DNA of 64,000 bases from Heyndrickxia camelliae (GTDB lineage: Bacteria > Bacillota > Bacilli > Bacillales > Bacillaceae_C), in the NCBI RefSeq assembly GCF_002844575.1, contig NZ_PIQO01000012.1, positions 62,001-126,000 on the forward strand, in the 5' to 3' direction. Under the pieces are notes generated by a model. It was given only the letters and a program-made list of their open reading frames with translations, did not search any database and was not told where the DNA came from. Shown one piece after another: positions 16,948 to 26,397 of the stretch (position 1 is its first letter; the number at the start of each line of letters is the position of its first letter). The position numbers were made by a program, and so were the translations under genes.

Positions 16948-17334
16948 ATGAAAGAATGTCCATTCTGCAATCCTTTCTCATTTGAAAATCAAAAAATCAT
17001 TCTAGAAAATGAGCATTGCATGTTTTTGCAAATGCCACAGGAAATACTAATTGGTTCAGGTCTAATAATTCCGAGAAAACATCGGGAAACAGTATTTGAT
17101 TTAACAGAAGAGGAATGGATAACGACCTATTCCCTGTTACAAAGAGCAAAATACCTTTTGGATGAACAATATGCACCAAATGGTTACAATGTAGGGTGGA
17201 ACTGCTATCCTACTGGCGGTCAAAGTATTCCGCATGCACATTTGCACGTGGTGCCACGATATGAGGATGAACCTTTTGCAGGAAAAGGAATAAGGCATTG
17301 GATAAAAAGCCAAAATAATAAACGATCTAAGTAA
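16948..17334 (+). CDS. HIT-family nucleotide hydrolase or transferase
   Basis: 128 residues of the histidine-triad superfamily. CPFCNP near the N-terminus is the zinc motif common to HIT proteins, and the catalytic triad HAHLHVVPRY lies near residue 93. Such proteins split the alpha-phosphate of nucleotide conjugates. Of the two adjacent ATGs, 16948 is better placed 7 nt after GGGAG. No partner genes. Confidence 0.85.
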   Translation: MKECPFCNPFSFENQKIILENEHCMFLQMPQEILIGSGLIIPRKHRETVFDLTEEEWITTYSLLQRAKYLLDEQYAPNGYNVGWNCYPTGGQSIPHAHLHVVPRYEDEPFAGKGIRHWIKSQNNKRSK

Positions 17335-17520
17335 AAGTTCGTCATACAAATCTGCGCGGTCATGAGTACCGTTTATTTGTGATATTAATGATGACCTGGG
17401 ATTTTATCAATCAGAGGATTCGTTATTCAGCTACAGGCTATATTACTTTGTGATTTTGCGTACGTTGTGTCCGCTCCCCCCGAAAACAGTGTTATTTAGG
17501 AAAAAGTTGAAACGACTAAG

Positions 17521-17547
17521 AACGCATGTTACCCCATTGCATGCGTT
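17521..17547. terminator. Hairpin between HIT and VOC genes
   Basis: AACGCATG and CATGCGTT pair around an 11-nt loop. T-runs on either side are weak, so terminator function is uncertain. The rest of 17335-17570 shows nothing recognisable. Confidence 0.4.
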
Positions 17548-17604
17548 CCACTTTTCTCTACAGTGTCAGAACTACCATTTTTTAAACCTTGGACTCAACT
17601 CGCT

Positions 17605-17970
17605 CTAAACATCAAATATATTTCCGTCCAAATCATAAAAGTTCCGGCCGGCATGCCCCCGATTCTCAATTTCTCCAACCTTCCTATTTCTATCTTTAAA
17701 ATTGCTTTGCAATTTCTCCAATGCCTCCACACGCTCCATTTCAAATGTAAGAGAAAATCGGACATTTCCTTCTGCATCGATGAAATTGGAGCTTTGGCCG
17801 TGCCCGGACTTCACTAAGAAAAAGCTTTGGTTTGCAAGATTGATAATTGCCTTATCAGAATCTTTGTAACTGAGGTATGCACCTAGTTTTTCCACATACC
17901 ATTCAGTAGACAACTCTACATCCTTTACTGGAATATAGGTTGTTCCTACTCTCATTAAACTTTGATCCAA
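17605..17970 (-). CDS. VOC/glyoxalase-family protein, truncated by an amber codon
   Basis: 121 residues from a TTG with AAGGGGGG about 6 nt upstream. The VOC fold is clear: YIPVKDVELSTEWYVEKLGA at the N-terminus and FYDLDGNIFDV at the C-terminus. Family members normally continue '..DVWSELSP'. Here the next codon is TAG (17605-17607), followed in frame by SELSPRFKKW and a stop at 17572, so a Trp codon TGG has probably become TAG. Only the last 11 residues are lost, so activity might survive. Confidence 0.75.
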   Translation of the reverse strand: MDQSLMRVGTTYIPVKDVELSTEWYVEKLGAYLSYKDSDKAIINLANQSFFLVKSGHGQSSNFIDAEGNVRFSLTFEMERVEALEKLQSNFKDRNRKVGEIENRGHAGRNFYDLDGNIFDV

Positions 17971-18045
17971 TTAGTTCCCCCCTTATCACTAAATAGTTCT
18001 ACACCTATATATAATCATTTTCCAAAACTTATAAAAATCCTAAAG

Positions 18046-18972
18046 TCATGACTTTAGGGGTACACCATTCGTATAAGGATGAAGAAGGGAATAAATAGCT
18101 CGAATGACTGGTACTTGTATGCCATTCTTTGTCGCTTGCTTTAAAATATATCCTTGTAAACTTTCCACCTCTATAGGCAGTCCTTTTTCAAGGTCTCGGT
18201 GCATGGAGGATGTCATAGCAGGCGGCAGCCCCTCCGCTTTTTTCGTAATTTTCTCTACCGTATCTTCAGCCAATGGTATCTGAAGACAAATAGCAGTTTG
18301 ATAGATTTCTTGAATTAAATCTACTAATAATGACTTCGTTGCGAAATCATTTAATGCAATGCCAATCGGTTGCCTAGTTGCAGATGTAATTCCACTTAGA
18401 GTAGCTAGAAAGATGAATTTATTCCACATTTCTACAATAATATTGTCTGTTTGGACAATATTTATATTAGCCTGTTTAAACATTTCCTCTATTTTATTTA
18501 AAAATGAAGATTGCTGGTCTTTTAACGAACCAAAGACAATATCATGCATAGGGCTTGTTTGAATAATATCCCCTTCTTGGTTAAGTGTAGATTCTATGTA
18601 GCATACTCCCCCTAAAACATTCTCTACCCCAAATTGATTCACTAATATTTCCATATGTTGAACGCCGTTAAGCAAAGGTAAGATTTTGGCACCTTTATTA
18701 ACCAAGGCTTCTAATTGAGGAAGTGCATTTTCTAAATGGTAATTTTTTAAAGCTAGAATAATAAGATCGGGATGTTCGATTTCATCACTATTTACCGCAA
18801 GAGTAGGGGTAATCGTAAAATCACCATGATAGCTCATAACCCTTAAGTCACGTTTGTTTAATTGTTCAAAGCGTCTCTCACGAACAAAAAAAGTAACTGG
18901 ATAGCCTGCACTTGCTAGCTTACCTCCGAAATAACCACCAACAGCACCTGCACCAAATATCACTGTATGCAT
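18046..18972 (-). CDS. panE: 2-dehydropantoate 2-reductase family protein
   Basis: Ketopantoate reductase (ApbA/PanE) makes pantoate for CoA using NADPH. The Rossmann motif GAGAVGGYFGGKLA opens the protein; catalytic Lys is expected in the C-domain near NIIVEMWNKFIFLATLSG, where MWNKF is typical. Start at 18972 follows GGGAGG by 8 nt; 308 residues. Several paralogues exist in bacilli, so its role in pantothenate synthesis specifically is not certain. Confidence 0.8.
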   Translation of the reverse strand: MHTVIFGAGAVGGYFGGKLASAGYPVTFFVRERRFEQLNKRDLRVMSYHGDFTITPTLAVNSDEIEHPDLIILALKNYHLENALPQLEALVNKGAKILPLLNGVQHMEILVNQFGVENVLGGVCYIESTLNQEGDIIQTSPMHDIVFGSLKDQQSSFLNKIEEMFKQANINIVQTDNIIVEMWNKFIFLATLSGITSATRQPIGIALNDFATKSLLVDLIQEIYQTAICLQIPLAEDTVEKITKKAEGLPPAMTSSMHRDLEKGLPIEVESLQGYILKQATKNGIQVPVIRAIYSLLHPYTNGVPLKS

Positions 18973-19075
18973 ACTATTCCTCCCTTTAATCCATCTTAAT
19001 CTCATTCTATACCAACCCACCACATTTTCATATGATTCTGAATCCTCAGTCACCTAAGGAGAATAAGGAAACTAT

Positions 19076-19957
19076 TTAACTCAACTTTTTAAAATACTCC
19101 ACCATAAATTCACGGAACTCCCTGACGACCTTCGAGGTATACCGTTCAGTCTTCCATGCCATGCCGATGGTTCGCGTACAGTTTGGCTGTTCAATATGCA
19201 GTGGGACAATTTTGTCGTGATGGGCGTAGCGTAGTGTATGCTCGGTTAAAAAGGAAATGCCTAGTCCTGCCTCCACATAACTTTGAATCGAGCCCGGTTC
19301 TTCCAGCTCGAAGGCAATATTAGGAGTAAAGCCCGCCTTTTCGCAATATCGGTCGGTCAATATTCGAAATGGATTCGTTGGTTCCATGTGTATAAAATGT
19401 TCGTCTGCCACCTCTTTTAATAAAATGCTTTCTCTGTTGGCTAAAGGATGATTTTCTGGTACAACAATAAAAACCTCATCCTCCAACAGATTCGTCCAGC
19501 CGATCCCCTGTTCCTCAATTGGAAAATAAGTTACACATAAATCAATTTCACCCTTTTCCAATTGATCTGCCAGCCGAAATGGTGAATGCATACTAACTTG
19601 AAATTTTGCTAATGGATATTCCGCACGAAATTGGCTAATAATATTCGGCAGTAGTGGCGTATGCATAACAGACAGAGAAATGCGATTTTCGCTTTCTCCA
19701 GCGAGTTCCTCCATTTCGAGCTTGGCGGAGTCTAATTCTGAGAATGCTCTATCCACTCTTTTTAAAAAGATCTTTCCATAATCGTTTAATTTGATATTTC
19801 TGCCCTCTCGATCAAAAAGGGTAAACCCGAGTTCATCCTCTAAACGGGAAATTGTTTGGCTTAGGGAAGGCTGGGCAATCGTTAGTTTTTTTGCAGCCTT
19901 TGTCATATGTTCAAATTGCGCTACTGTTTGAAAATACCTCAATTGCAATAAATCCAA
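19076..19957 (-). CDS. LysR-family transcriptional regulator
   Basis: N-terminal winged helix (LRYFQTVAQFEHMTKAAKKL, then QPSLSQTISRLEDELGFTLF) and a C-terminal periplasmic-binding-like effector domain. The likely start is TTG at 19957 (encoding MDLLQLRYFQ), preceded by GGAGGAG at 6 nt; upstream ATGs overlap that ribosome site. It is divergent from the MFS gene at 20102 and probably controls it. Effector unknown. Confidence 0.88.
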   Translation of the reverse strand: MDLLQLRYFQTVAQFEHMTKAAKKLTIAQPSLSQTISRLEDELGFTLFDREGRNIKLNDYGKIFLKRVDRAFSELDSAKLEMEELAGESENRISLSVMHTPLLPNIISQFRAEYPLAKFQVSMHSPFRLADQLEKGEIDLCVTYFPIEEQGIGWTNLLEDEVFIVVPENHPLANRESILLKEVADEHFIHMEPTNPFRILTDRYCEKAGFTPNIAFELEEPGSIQSYVEAGLGISFLTEHTLRYAHHDKIVPLHIEQPNCTRTIGMAWKTERYTSKVVREFREFMVEYFKKLS

Positions 19958-20101
19958 TATATTCTCCTCCATTAATAACTCACAACCTATAAGCAGATAG
20001 TAATACATATATTAGTCATTATCAATAATTTGGAGTATGATAAAGGGTATAAATTATTACGAGATTCGAAATAAATTCCAACATATAAGAAAGGTGTTCA
20101 T

Positions 20102-21316
20102 ATGGAAAATTGGAAACGAAATTTATTTGTATGCTGGTTTGGTTCATTTGTGACAGCTGCGGGAATGAGTCAGATAGCCCCAATGCTGCCTTTATATATT
20201 GAAGATCTTGGGGTACATGCTACTTCAGATGTTGAAAAATGGTCAGGATTAATATTCGGATCCACTTTTTTACTCTCCGCAATCGTTTCACCAATTTGGG
20301 GAAAGCTTGCTGATAAAAAGGGAAGAAAATTAATGCTTTTACGTGCGAGCCTTGGGATGGCAATCGTTGTATTTGTAATGGCGTTTGTTCAAAACGTGTA
20401 CCAATTACTTGCTTTACGTATGTTGATGGGGGCTGTTTCCGGTTATATATCAGCTGCGGTCACCTTAGTTGCTACACAAACGCCTAAGGAAAAATCAGGA
20501 TGGGCACTTGGAACTCTTTCGACTGGATCTGTCAGCGGTGGTCTTCTAGGACCGCTATTGGGTGGACTCTTAGCAGAGTTTTCGGGAATTCGGAGTTGTT
20601 TTGTCTTAACAAGCTTTTTATTATTGATAGCCTTTTTTGCTTGTCTATTTCTAATAAAAGAGGACTTTAAACCTGTTCATAAAACCCCATTGCCATTTAA
20701 ACAGGTATGGAAGCTTGTTCCAAATACAAGATTATTAGTATCCTTGTTTGCTAGTACGTTTATTTTGCAAATTGCCAATATGTCCATTCAGCCTTTAATT
20801 ACCGTTTATGTAAAACAATTATCACCAAATATCGCGCATTTATCGCTGATTGCCGGAATGGTGGTAGCTGCTTCCGGACTTGCCAATATTATTGCGGCAC
20901 CTAGATTAGGAAAGCTTGCCGATCGCATCGGATCCAGAAAAATTCTCATTGGTGCTTTAATTGTAGCTGGAATTATCTTTATTCCTCAGGCCTTTGTAAA
21001 ATCGCCTTGGGAGTTAATGGGATTGCGTTTCTGCCTCGGACTTGCAACAGCGGGATTACTGCCATCTATCAATAACCTGGTTAGAAAAAATTCACCAGAT
21101 GAAGTAGTTGGCCGTATTTTCGGATATAATCAATCTGCCCAATACATCGGTACCCTCGGTGGATCTGTTTTAGGTGGACAGATGGCTGGAATATTTGGCA
21201 TTCACTATGTATTCTTTACCACAAGTGCCTTATTATTGATTAATGCATTATGGGTATACAGCATCAATCACATTGGTTCCGGATCTAGAAGAGGAAGCAT
21301 GTCCCATAGTCATTGA
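20102..21316 (+). CDS. MFS drug/metabolite exporter (DHA1 type)
   Basis: 404 residues with 12 predicted helices. The signature GKLADKKGRKLMLL lies in the 2-3 loop and a second copy GKLADRIGSRKILI in the 8-9 loop; the helix-5 antiporter motif region reads GSVSGGLLGPLLGGLL. AAAGGTG precedes the ATG. The LysR gene is divergent across 144 bp that should hold both promoters. Confidence 0.88.
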   Translation: MENWKRNLFVCWFGSFVTAAGMSQIAPMLPLYIEDLGVHATSDVEKWSGLIFGSTFLLSAIVSPIWGKLADKKGRKLMLLRASLGMAIVVFVMAFVQNVYQLLALRMLMGAVSGYISAAVTLVATQTPKEKSGWALGTLSTGSVSGGLLGPLLGGLLAEFSGIRSCFVLTSFLLLIAFFACLFLIKEDFKPVHKTPLPFKQVWKLVPNTRLLVSLFASTFILQIANMSIQPLITVYVKQLSPNIAHLSLIAGMVVAASGLANIIAAPRLGKLADRIGSRKILIGALIVAGIIFIPQAFVKSPWELMGLRFCLGLATAGLLPSINNLVRKNSPDEVVGRIFGYNQSAQYIGTLGGSVLGGQMAGIFGIHYVFFTTSALLLINALWVYSINHIGSGSRRGSMSHSH

Positions 21317-21327
21317 CATTAAAATCC

Positions 21328-21359
21328 GAAGAAGCACGCTGAAATTAGCGTGCTTCTTC
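21328..21359. terminator. Shared convergent terminator
   Basis: GAAGAAGCACGCT pairs perfectly with AGCGTGCTTCTTC. The right arm encodes the C-terminus of the DinB gene, whose stop codon starts in the loop, so two convergent genes share one hairpin. Confidence 0.8.
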
Positions 21360-21866
21360 TGTTTGTTTCTCAAACAAATAAAATATGTAATCTGTAGATG
21401 CTCCCGGATATCCTAGTTGCCTCAACATTGCTGTAATGTTACCCCTATGATACGTTCCATGATTGGATACGTGCTGCACCAACTCAGACACAGTAGATTC
21501 TAATTTTCCGAACTGAGGATGTTCAGTAACAACAGGTTGGTCCTTATAACCTAAGCTAGAGAAGAATTTTTTATATTCATTTGCTATATTTTTATAAGCA
21601 TTTTCAAGGTCTGCGAAAGTCATCGTTTTTATTTTCTCCGATTCCACCGCCATTAATGCTGTAACCTCATCGAAGCTCTTCTCCATCATAACATTTAACC
21701 AAACCACATCCACTCTATAAATATGTTTGGCGGCATCTAAAATAGACGGAAATACACTTTGAATATTCTTCTCTAACACTTCATCCGGTATTTCCTTTAA
21801 CCTCGTAAATACCCTTTGATTTGCCCAAACATGATAATCATAAATCTTTGTCAATTGCTGATCCAC
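21345..21866 (-). CDS. DinB-family protein
   Basis: A four-helix DinB/YfiT-type protein. Metal-ligand histidines appear in KIYDYHVWANQRV, LDAAKHIYRVDVVW and SNHGTYHRGNI, the expected H-H-H pattern. Such proteins may be thiol-dependent S-transferases. AGGAGG lies 6 nt before the GTG at 21866, so I use that start, although the frame extends to 21881. It directly follows a second DinB gene. Confidence 0.8.
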   Translation of the reverse strand: MDQQLTKIYDYHVWANQRVFTRLKEIPDEVLEKNIQSVFPSILDAAKHIYRVDVVWLNVMMEKSFDEVTALMAVESEKIKTMTFADLENAYKNIANEYKKFFSSLGYKDQPVVTEHPQFGKLESTVSELVQHVSNHGTYHRGNITAMLRQLGYPGASTDYIFYLFEKQTEEAR

Positions 21867-21877
21867 AATATCCCTCC

Positions 21878-22333
21878 TCATCTTTTTTCCGGTTGTTTTA
21901 GAAAAAACGGAAGCTTTTCTACACCAATCATCCGTGCATAAGTAAACAATTGACCTTTATGATGTATCTCATGATCTTTAGCATTTTCAAGCCAAACTTT
22001 CCCGGATGCATAAAACCCATTAATTCCAATCATATTTTCTAAATCCTGATTACGAAGCGTTGCTAAATCTCCCTTTGTTTTTTCTGTATAATCACTTACA
22101 ATTCGTCGTACATCATCCATTGTTTCATAATTTGGTACAGGGGAGATTTTAAAGGAGCCATTCTTAATTGTCTGCACAAACATATCCATGGAATTAGCAA
22201 TATGCAAAGTAAGCTCACTGAGTGAAAACGCCCTTTCCCAAGGTTTAAAATACATGTGCTCATCTTTAATTAGACAAAGTATTTCATTAAGCACCGTGCG
22301 ATGTTTTAACCAGCTTTGGATATATTCCTCCAA
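21878..22333 (-). CDS. DinB-family protein
   Basis: About 151 residues. ELTLHIANSMDMF and the C-terminal AKDHEIHHKGQLFTYARM give the DinB His triad. TTG at 22333 lies 10 nt after AGGAG; GTG at 22342 is an alternative but almost touches it. It sits directly after a broken VOC gene and before another DinB gene, and was probably part of a VOC-DinB-DinB operon. Confidence 0.75.
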   Translation of the reverse strand: MEEYIQSWLKHRTVLNEILCLIKDEHMYFKPWERAFSLSELTLHIANSMDMFVQTIKNGSFKISPVPNYETMDDVRRIVSDYTEKTKGDLATLRNQDLENMIGINGFYASGKVWLENAKDHEIHHKGQLFTYARMIGVEKLPFFLKQPEKR

Positions 22334-22334
22334 T

Positions 22335-22701
22335 CTATTCACTCTCCTTTTCCATTACTAATGAGGTATAAATTTCAATTAAATAACCATCTGGATTTCC
22401 AAGTAAGCAACATGCGCGCTCCAACCACTTCTGTCATGCGGGTTTTTTTATAATTTACTACACAATTCCTTGTATGCCTCATCGACATTATCCACTCCAA
22501 AATCTAATACAATGGATAAAGGTGAAGGCATTTTCGCTAAGGATTCCCTTTCGTTAAGAGCCTCTGCCATTACTTTTTTAGAATAAATCCCTAAGTTAGT
22601 ACTTCCTAAATTGAAATTTGTGTATATTACATATTCAAGATTCCATTCAACTTGAATTGTAATACATCCTTGTAAAACTCAACACTTTTTTTAAAAATCA
22701 T
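22335..22701 (-). pseudogene. VOC/glyoxalase-family pseudogene
   Basis: Pieces of one VOC domain lie in different frames in the right order: KKSVEFYKDVLQFKLNGILN, then WNLEYVIYTNFNLGSTNLGI through DFGVDNVDEAYKELCSKL, then LLGNPDGYLIEIYTSL up to a TAG at 22335. At least two frame changes and an in-frame TAA break it. Residual sequence matches the C-terminal NPDGYLIEIY metal-ligand region of the family. Confidence 0.75.
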
Positions 22702-22794
22702 TTATTAAAACTCCAAAACCAAATTAATTTCCCTCCTATTATCATGCTTTGGTTATCATAACCTACCTTTACTGACAATTCTGGTCAGTGAAGC

Positions 22795-23757
22795 TTATTT
22801 TTGATAAAAATTATTAAGATCCATGGTGATGCTTATCAATCTCTCTTTTAAAAAGATTGGCTCTTTTACTTGGATGGATTTTCCATAGGATAAAATTAAA
22901 TACGGCAAATAGAAGGAAATCAAATCTCTATCCAACTTAAAATGTACATCATGGACAGATCTTTCTATTAAGACATGACCTAATAACCAATGCTCACAAA
23001 GGCTATCAATAGCGGATGTTTGTCCTTGTATACGAACAGAGATTAATTCTGCAGGGTCCTGAATATTAGGCAGAATACTATTCATGAAAAATCGGCGCGC
23101 TGAAAATTCTGATGGACGCTCAAACGTTAGATCGGTCACTTCGATAGTAATAATTCTATCGACCCGAAAACTTCTAATCTCATTACGTAAATGGCAAAAT
23201 GCTATGGCATACCATTTATTTTTCCAGAACAAGAGCCCATATGGATCAAGTTCTCTACTGGATTGTTCCTTACCATTCCCTTTTATGTACTCTATGGAAA
23301 GGGTTGTTTCATTTGCAACAGCTTCTTCCAATAGTTGGAGGGTTCTTGTTTTGGGTGTGTGAATAGGGGAATGAATGACATCAAATCCGATGGAATGGCG
23401 ATTAATTTTTTCTAATTGCTCTTCATTTGTATAAAACTTTAATTTTGATACCGCAGCTTCTAATGCATCACCAAATGGATAGCCTGCTTCTTTCGCATAT
23501 TTTGCTGCATGGATAAGTGCCTTTTGTTCTTCTAAATCAAAAAATAAAGGAGCTTCATGAAAGTGTTCCAATAAACGATAGCCGCCGTTATGACCAGAGT
23601 CAGCAACTATAGGTACCCCGCTTGCACATAAGGAATCGATATAACGGTATACTGTCCGAATGCTAATTTCTAATTCCTCAGCAATCTGTTTAGCCGTCAT
23701 TTGCTTTCTCGATTTTAATAGCCATAGAATTGACAACATATTATCGGATTTAGACAT
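22795..23757 (-). CDS. HTH-WYL transcriptional regulator (YafY type)
   Basis: N-terminal HTH_11 domain (LKSRKQMTAKQIAEELEISI, RTVYRYIDSLCASGVP) and a WYL domain at residues 140-235 (LDPYGLLFWKNKWYAIAFCH, RSFRVDRI). WYL domains bind nucleic acids or small ligands. The ATG at 23757 lies 6 nt past AAGGAG. No obvious target beyond its own neighbourhood. Confidence 0.85.
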   Translation of the reverse strand: MSKSDNMLSILWLLKSRKQMTAKQIAEELEISIRTVYRYIDSLCASGVPIVADSGHNGGYRLLEHFHEAPLFFDLEEQKALIHAAKYAKEAGYPFGDALEAAVSKLKFYTNEEQLEKINRHSIGFDVIHSPIHTPKTRTLQLLEEAVANETTLSIEYIKGNGKEQSSRELDPYGLLFWKNKWYAIAFCHLRNEIRSFRVDRIITIEVTDLTFERPSEFSARRFFMNSILPNIQDPAELISVRIQGQTSAIDSLCEHWLLGHVLIERSVHDVHFKLDRDLISFYLPYLILSYGKSIQVKEPIFLKERLISITMDLNNFYQK

Positions 23758-23891
23758 TAGCATTTACTCCTTAATATATTCCTTACCCGTCACAAATATA
23801 TAAGGTTAATATTCTTATCTTTAAATGGATTTTCCTTCTATTTATTTCAATTTAATCTCATTTAATTGAAATTTAGAGTGATGGTCTAAAT

Positions 23892-23922
23892 AAAAAATAG
23901 CCCCATCCAATGGATTGAGGCT
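23892..23922 (-). terminator. Terminator-like hairpin
   Basis: AGCCCCATCCA pairs with TGGATTGAGGCT, with T6 on the minus strand beyond it. It is the second of two hairpins downstream of the catalase gene. Confidence 0.6.
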
Positions 23923-23973
23923 TAGCAGTAAATTTGAAACAAATTTACATAGTTTTGAAATAATAAAAGAGTC

Positions 23974-23998
23974 GCGTCTCTACACTGAGTGGAGACGC
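23974..23998 (-). terminator. Terminator of the manganese catalase gene
   Basis: GCGTCTC and GAGACGC arms around an 11-nt loop, followed on the minus strand by GACTCTTTTATT. Confidence 0.65.
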
Positions 23999-24026
23999 CC
24001 ATTTGCTTTATCAAAGTTATTATTTT

Positions 24027-24881
24027 TTACGAATTTAAATCGTATAATCCTGGACTATGTTCATTTGGCATTATTGGAAGTTCAGGTACAGGATAGCCTT
24101 GTGGAGGATCAACAACACTTAGCTGGCCAGAATTTCTGCTTGGAGACTCTCCCTGAAATATCTCTCCAATCCGCGTTTCATCCAAGCGAAAATTGAATTG
24201 GGCATTATGAAATCCCTTTTCAACATATTTTCTACACTCTGGATACTTATTAATATCATAATTCGGTACAGGAAATAATTTGGCCCAATCAACTCCTAAA
24301 GTTTCTAACGCCTTTGCAAATGCATTTTGGTGAGCATTGTCACGTACAATGAGAAAAGCTAAAGTCTCTCTGAACGTCTTATTCGAACTCATCTCATAAA
24401 TTCTGGATTTTTGTAACACACCAGTTGATTCAAGAACGAGATTATCAAGTAAGTCACTAATTAAATTTCCATGACTATATACATAATTACCATTCCACGG
24501 ATTTCCTGCTGCGTCTACTGGAAGGGAGGACTGAGCACCCATAATAAAATGATGCGGGTTAGCATGTTTAATGGCCTCCTCCAAAGGAGCTCCATTTGTT
24601 CCAGAATTGCCTACCCCTTCTTCACCTGAACCATTTAACAGTTGATTAATCGTTGTTTGCACCAATTCAACATGGCTTATTTCCTCCAGAAAAACCCCTC
24701 TGATTAAATCGCGATACTGTTTGGCAGGGCCTCGGAAATTGGCACTTTGAAAAAAGAACTGCATCATGGTTCTCATTTCACCAAACCGTCCTCCCAAGGT
24801 TTCTTGAAGAACCTTTGCTGCTTGTGGATCCGGTTTATCCGGAACAATCATATTGATTAAATCTTCCTTATAAAAATACAT
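24027..24881 (-). CDS. Manganese catalase family protein
   Basis: Non-haem dimanganese catalase that splits hydrogen peroxide; 284 residues, ferritin-like. Metal ligands are expected in GGRFGEMRTMMQFFFQSANF (Glu), FLEEISHVELVQTTINQL (Glu, His) and VRDNAHQNAFAKALE (His). Similar proteins in bacilli are YdbD and the coat-associated CotJC type; the C-terminal tail (LPIMPNEHSPGLYDLNS) suits the vegetative/spore YdbD group. GGAGG precedes the ATG. Monocistronic. Confidence 0.87.
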   Translation of the reverse strand: MYFYKEDLINMIVPDKPDPQAAKVLQETLGGRFGEMRTMMQFFFQSANFRGPAKQYRDLIRGVFLEEISHVELVQTTINQLLNGSGEEGVGNSGTNGAPLEEAIKHANPHHFIMGAQSSLPVDAAGNPWNGNYVYSHGNLISDLLDNLVLESTGVLQKSRIYEMSSNKTFRETLAFLIVRDNAHQNAFAKALETLGVDWAKLFPVPNYDINKYPECRKYVEKGFHNAQFNFRLDETRIGEIFQGESPSRNSGQLSVVDPPQGYPVPELPIMPNEHSPGLYDLNS

Positions 24882-24961
24882 TGTATTCCTCCTAAAATTG
24901 TTTTAACGCCATTATCTTCTGTATAAGGAGGATTAAATATTCTTTATATTTTTTTTAGATA

Positions 24962-25010
24962 ACAAAGCCTTATAGAAAAGAAAGTCATTTCCCCTTCTAT
25001 AAGGCTTTGT
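24962..25010. terminator. Terminator after DUF445 gene
   Basis: ACAAAGCCTTATAGAA pairs perfectly with TTCTATAAGGCTTTGT around a 17-nt loop. Confidence 0.65.
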
Positions 25011-25012
25011 TG

Positions 25013-26266
25013 CTAAATCAATACTTTAATAATTGTTAGAACCAACCCGATAATAAATCCACAAACCGCACCGTTGACCCGAATCCATTGCAGATCTTTG
25101 CCAACATTCGTTTCCACTAGTTCCACTAGCTTCTCATTATCGAGCTTATCCAAATTTTCTCTTACAAGACTACCGATTTTGGAATGATTTTTTTCCACAA
25201 GACCCATTACTTGCTTATGAATCCATTGCTCGATTTGATCTATTTTAGTTTGATCTGCTTTTAATTCTTCTAACAGCTTTGTTAAAAACGGATAGATATA
25301 AAGGTCTAATTGGTCATCTTCAATAAATACTATTAGCTTATCTTGTATTTCCTTTAGAATGTTAACAATTTGCTTTTTACCATCCCATTTTTGCAGAAAA
25401 CTAATCTTCCAATGATTAATCTCTGATATAACCTGTTGATTTTCTTTTAGGCCCTCCAAAAATGTACGTGCCTTCCCAAGCAAGACAGCTCTATTTTTAC
25501 TATCACTGTTTCGAAGATCATCAACGCCTTTTGTAACCAGTTTATAAATGATATTGCCAAGTGTTTCTTCATTAATTAGATTGCGAAATGACTTAATGGC
25601 GAATTTAACAAAACCATCAACATCCGCATTATCGATTAATTGTACAGCTAAGCTACCAAGCTGATCTCGAGTGCTTTGCTTTGAAATCCATTTTTCCACT
25701 TCCACCAACAAATAATCAAAAGTTTTTTCATCATATTGGCCAACGAGGATTTTATCTACTACTAATTCTAGCAGAGTTTTCACATCAAACGCATGGACCC
25801 TGCTTTTTACTTCCTTTTCCAGCATACTAGCTAACTTATCCACATCTATTTGCGTTACGATTTTTTTTGCGAAACTGGAAATACCCTTACTTACGATTTT
25901 CGAATCCAAATTTTTTTCAAGCTCTTGCAATAACTTATCTGTAATACGAACTTGAGCAATCTTTGATTGAATGCTTTCCTTCGAAAGCCAATTGTTCTCC
26001 ACCAGATTCGTAGCTGCTTCCGTCATACGCTTTCGATTATTTGGTAAAAGCGCCGTATGTGGAATCGGAATACCTAACGGGTGACGAAATAAGGCAGTTA
26101 CTGCAAACCAATCTGCCAACCCTCCAACAACTCCAGCTTCAAAGGCCCCTTGCAAAAGCCTGCCAATGATGTTTTCTTGAAAAGGGATGGTAATGATAAA
26201 CCCTATTGCCATTACAATTAGAAAAAGACTTGCCAAATATCTAGAATTTCTTTTTTGTTTCACCAA
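25013..26266 (-). CDS. DUF445 family membrane protein
   Basis: 417 residues. An N-terminal membrane helix (LASLFLIVMAIGFIITIPF) and the conserved GAFEAGVVGGLADWFAVTAL FRHPLGIPIPHTALLP block are diagnostic of DUF445 (YheB-like). A long helical coiled region follows, and a C-terminal helix (VCGFIIGLVLTIIKVLI) returns to the membrane. Role unknown; spore and envelope roles have been suggested for relatives. TTG start 8 nt after GGGAG. Confidence 0.82.
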   Translation of the reverse strand: MVKQKRNSRYLASLFLIVMAIGFIITIPFQENIIGRLLQGAFEAGVVGGLADWFAVTALFRHPLGIPIPHTALLPNNRKRMTEAATNLVENNWLSKESIQSKIAQVRITDKLLQELEKNLDSKIVSKGISSFAKKIVTQIDVDKLASMLEKEVKSRVHAFDVKTLLELVVDKILVGQYDEKTFDYLLVEVEKWISKQSTRDQLGSLAVQLIDNADVDGFVKFAIKSFRNLINEETLGNIIYKLVTKGVDDLRNSDSKNRAVLLGKARTFLEGLKENQQVISEINHWKISFLQKWDGKKQIVNILKEIQDKLIVFIEDDQLDLYIYPFLTKLLEELKADQTKIDQIEQWIHKQVMGLVEKNHSKIGSLVRENLDKLDNEKLVELVETNVGKDLQWIRVNGAVCGFIIGLVLTIIKVLI

Positions 26267-26365
26267 TCATCGTTCTCCCTTAATTATGAGACTATAATGT
26301 ACATTATCTCCATATTTCGAGTTTCTTCTTCATTTTATTGTTATGTTATTTCACGCTTAAAGTCA

Positions 26366-26397
26366 ATCAAAAAACCGCCTACAGAGCAGACGGTTTA
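26366..26397 (-). terminator. Terminator of cycA-like gene
   Basis: On the minus strand AAACCGTCT...AGGCGGTTTTTT forms a hairpin with a T-run; it overlaps the last codons of the permease. Confidence 0.7.

Noticed and set aside
21345-22342. DNA-damage role implied by the name DinB
   Set aside because: These are DinB/YfiT four-helix metal proteins, not the polymerase also named DinB.
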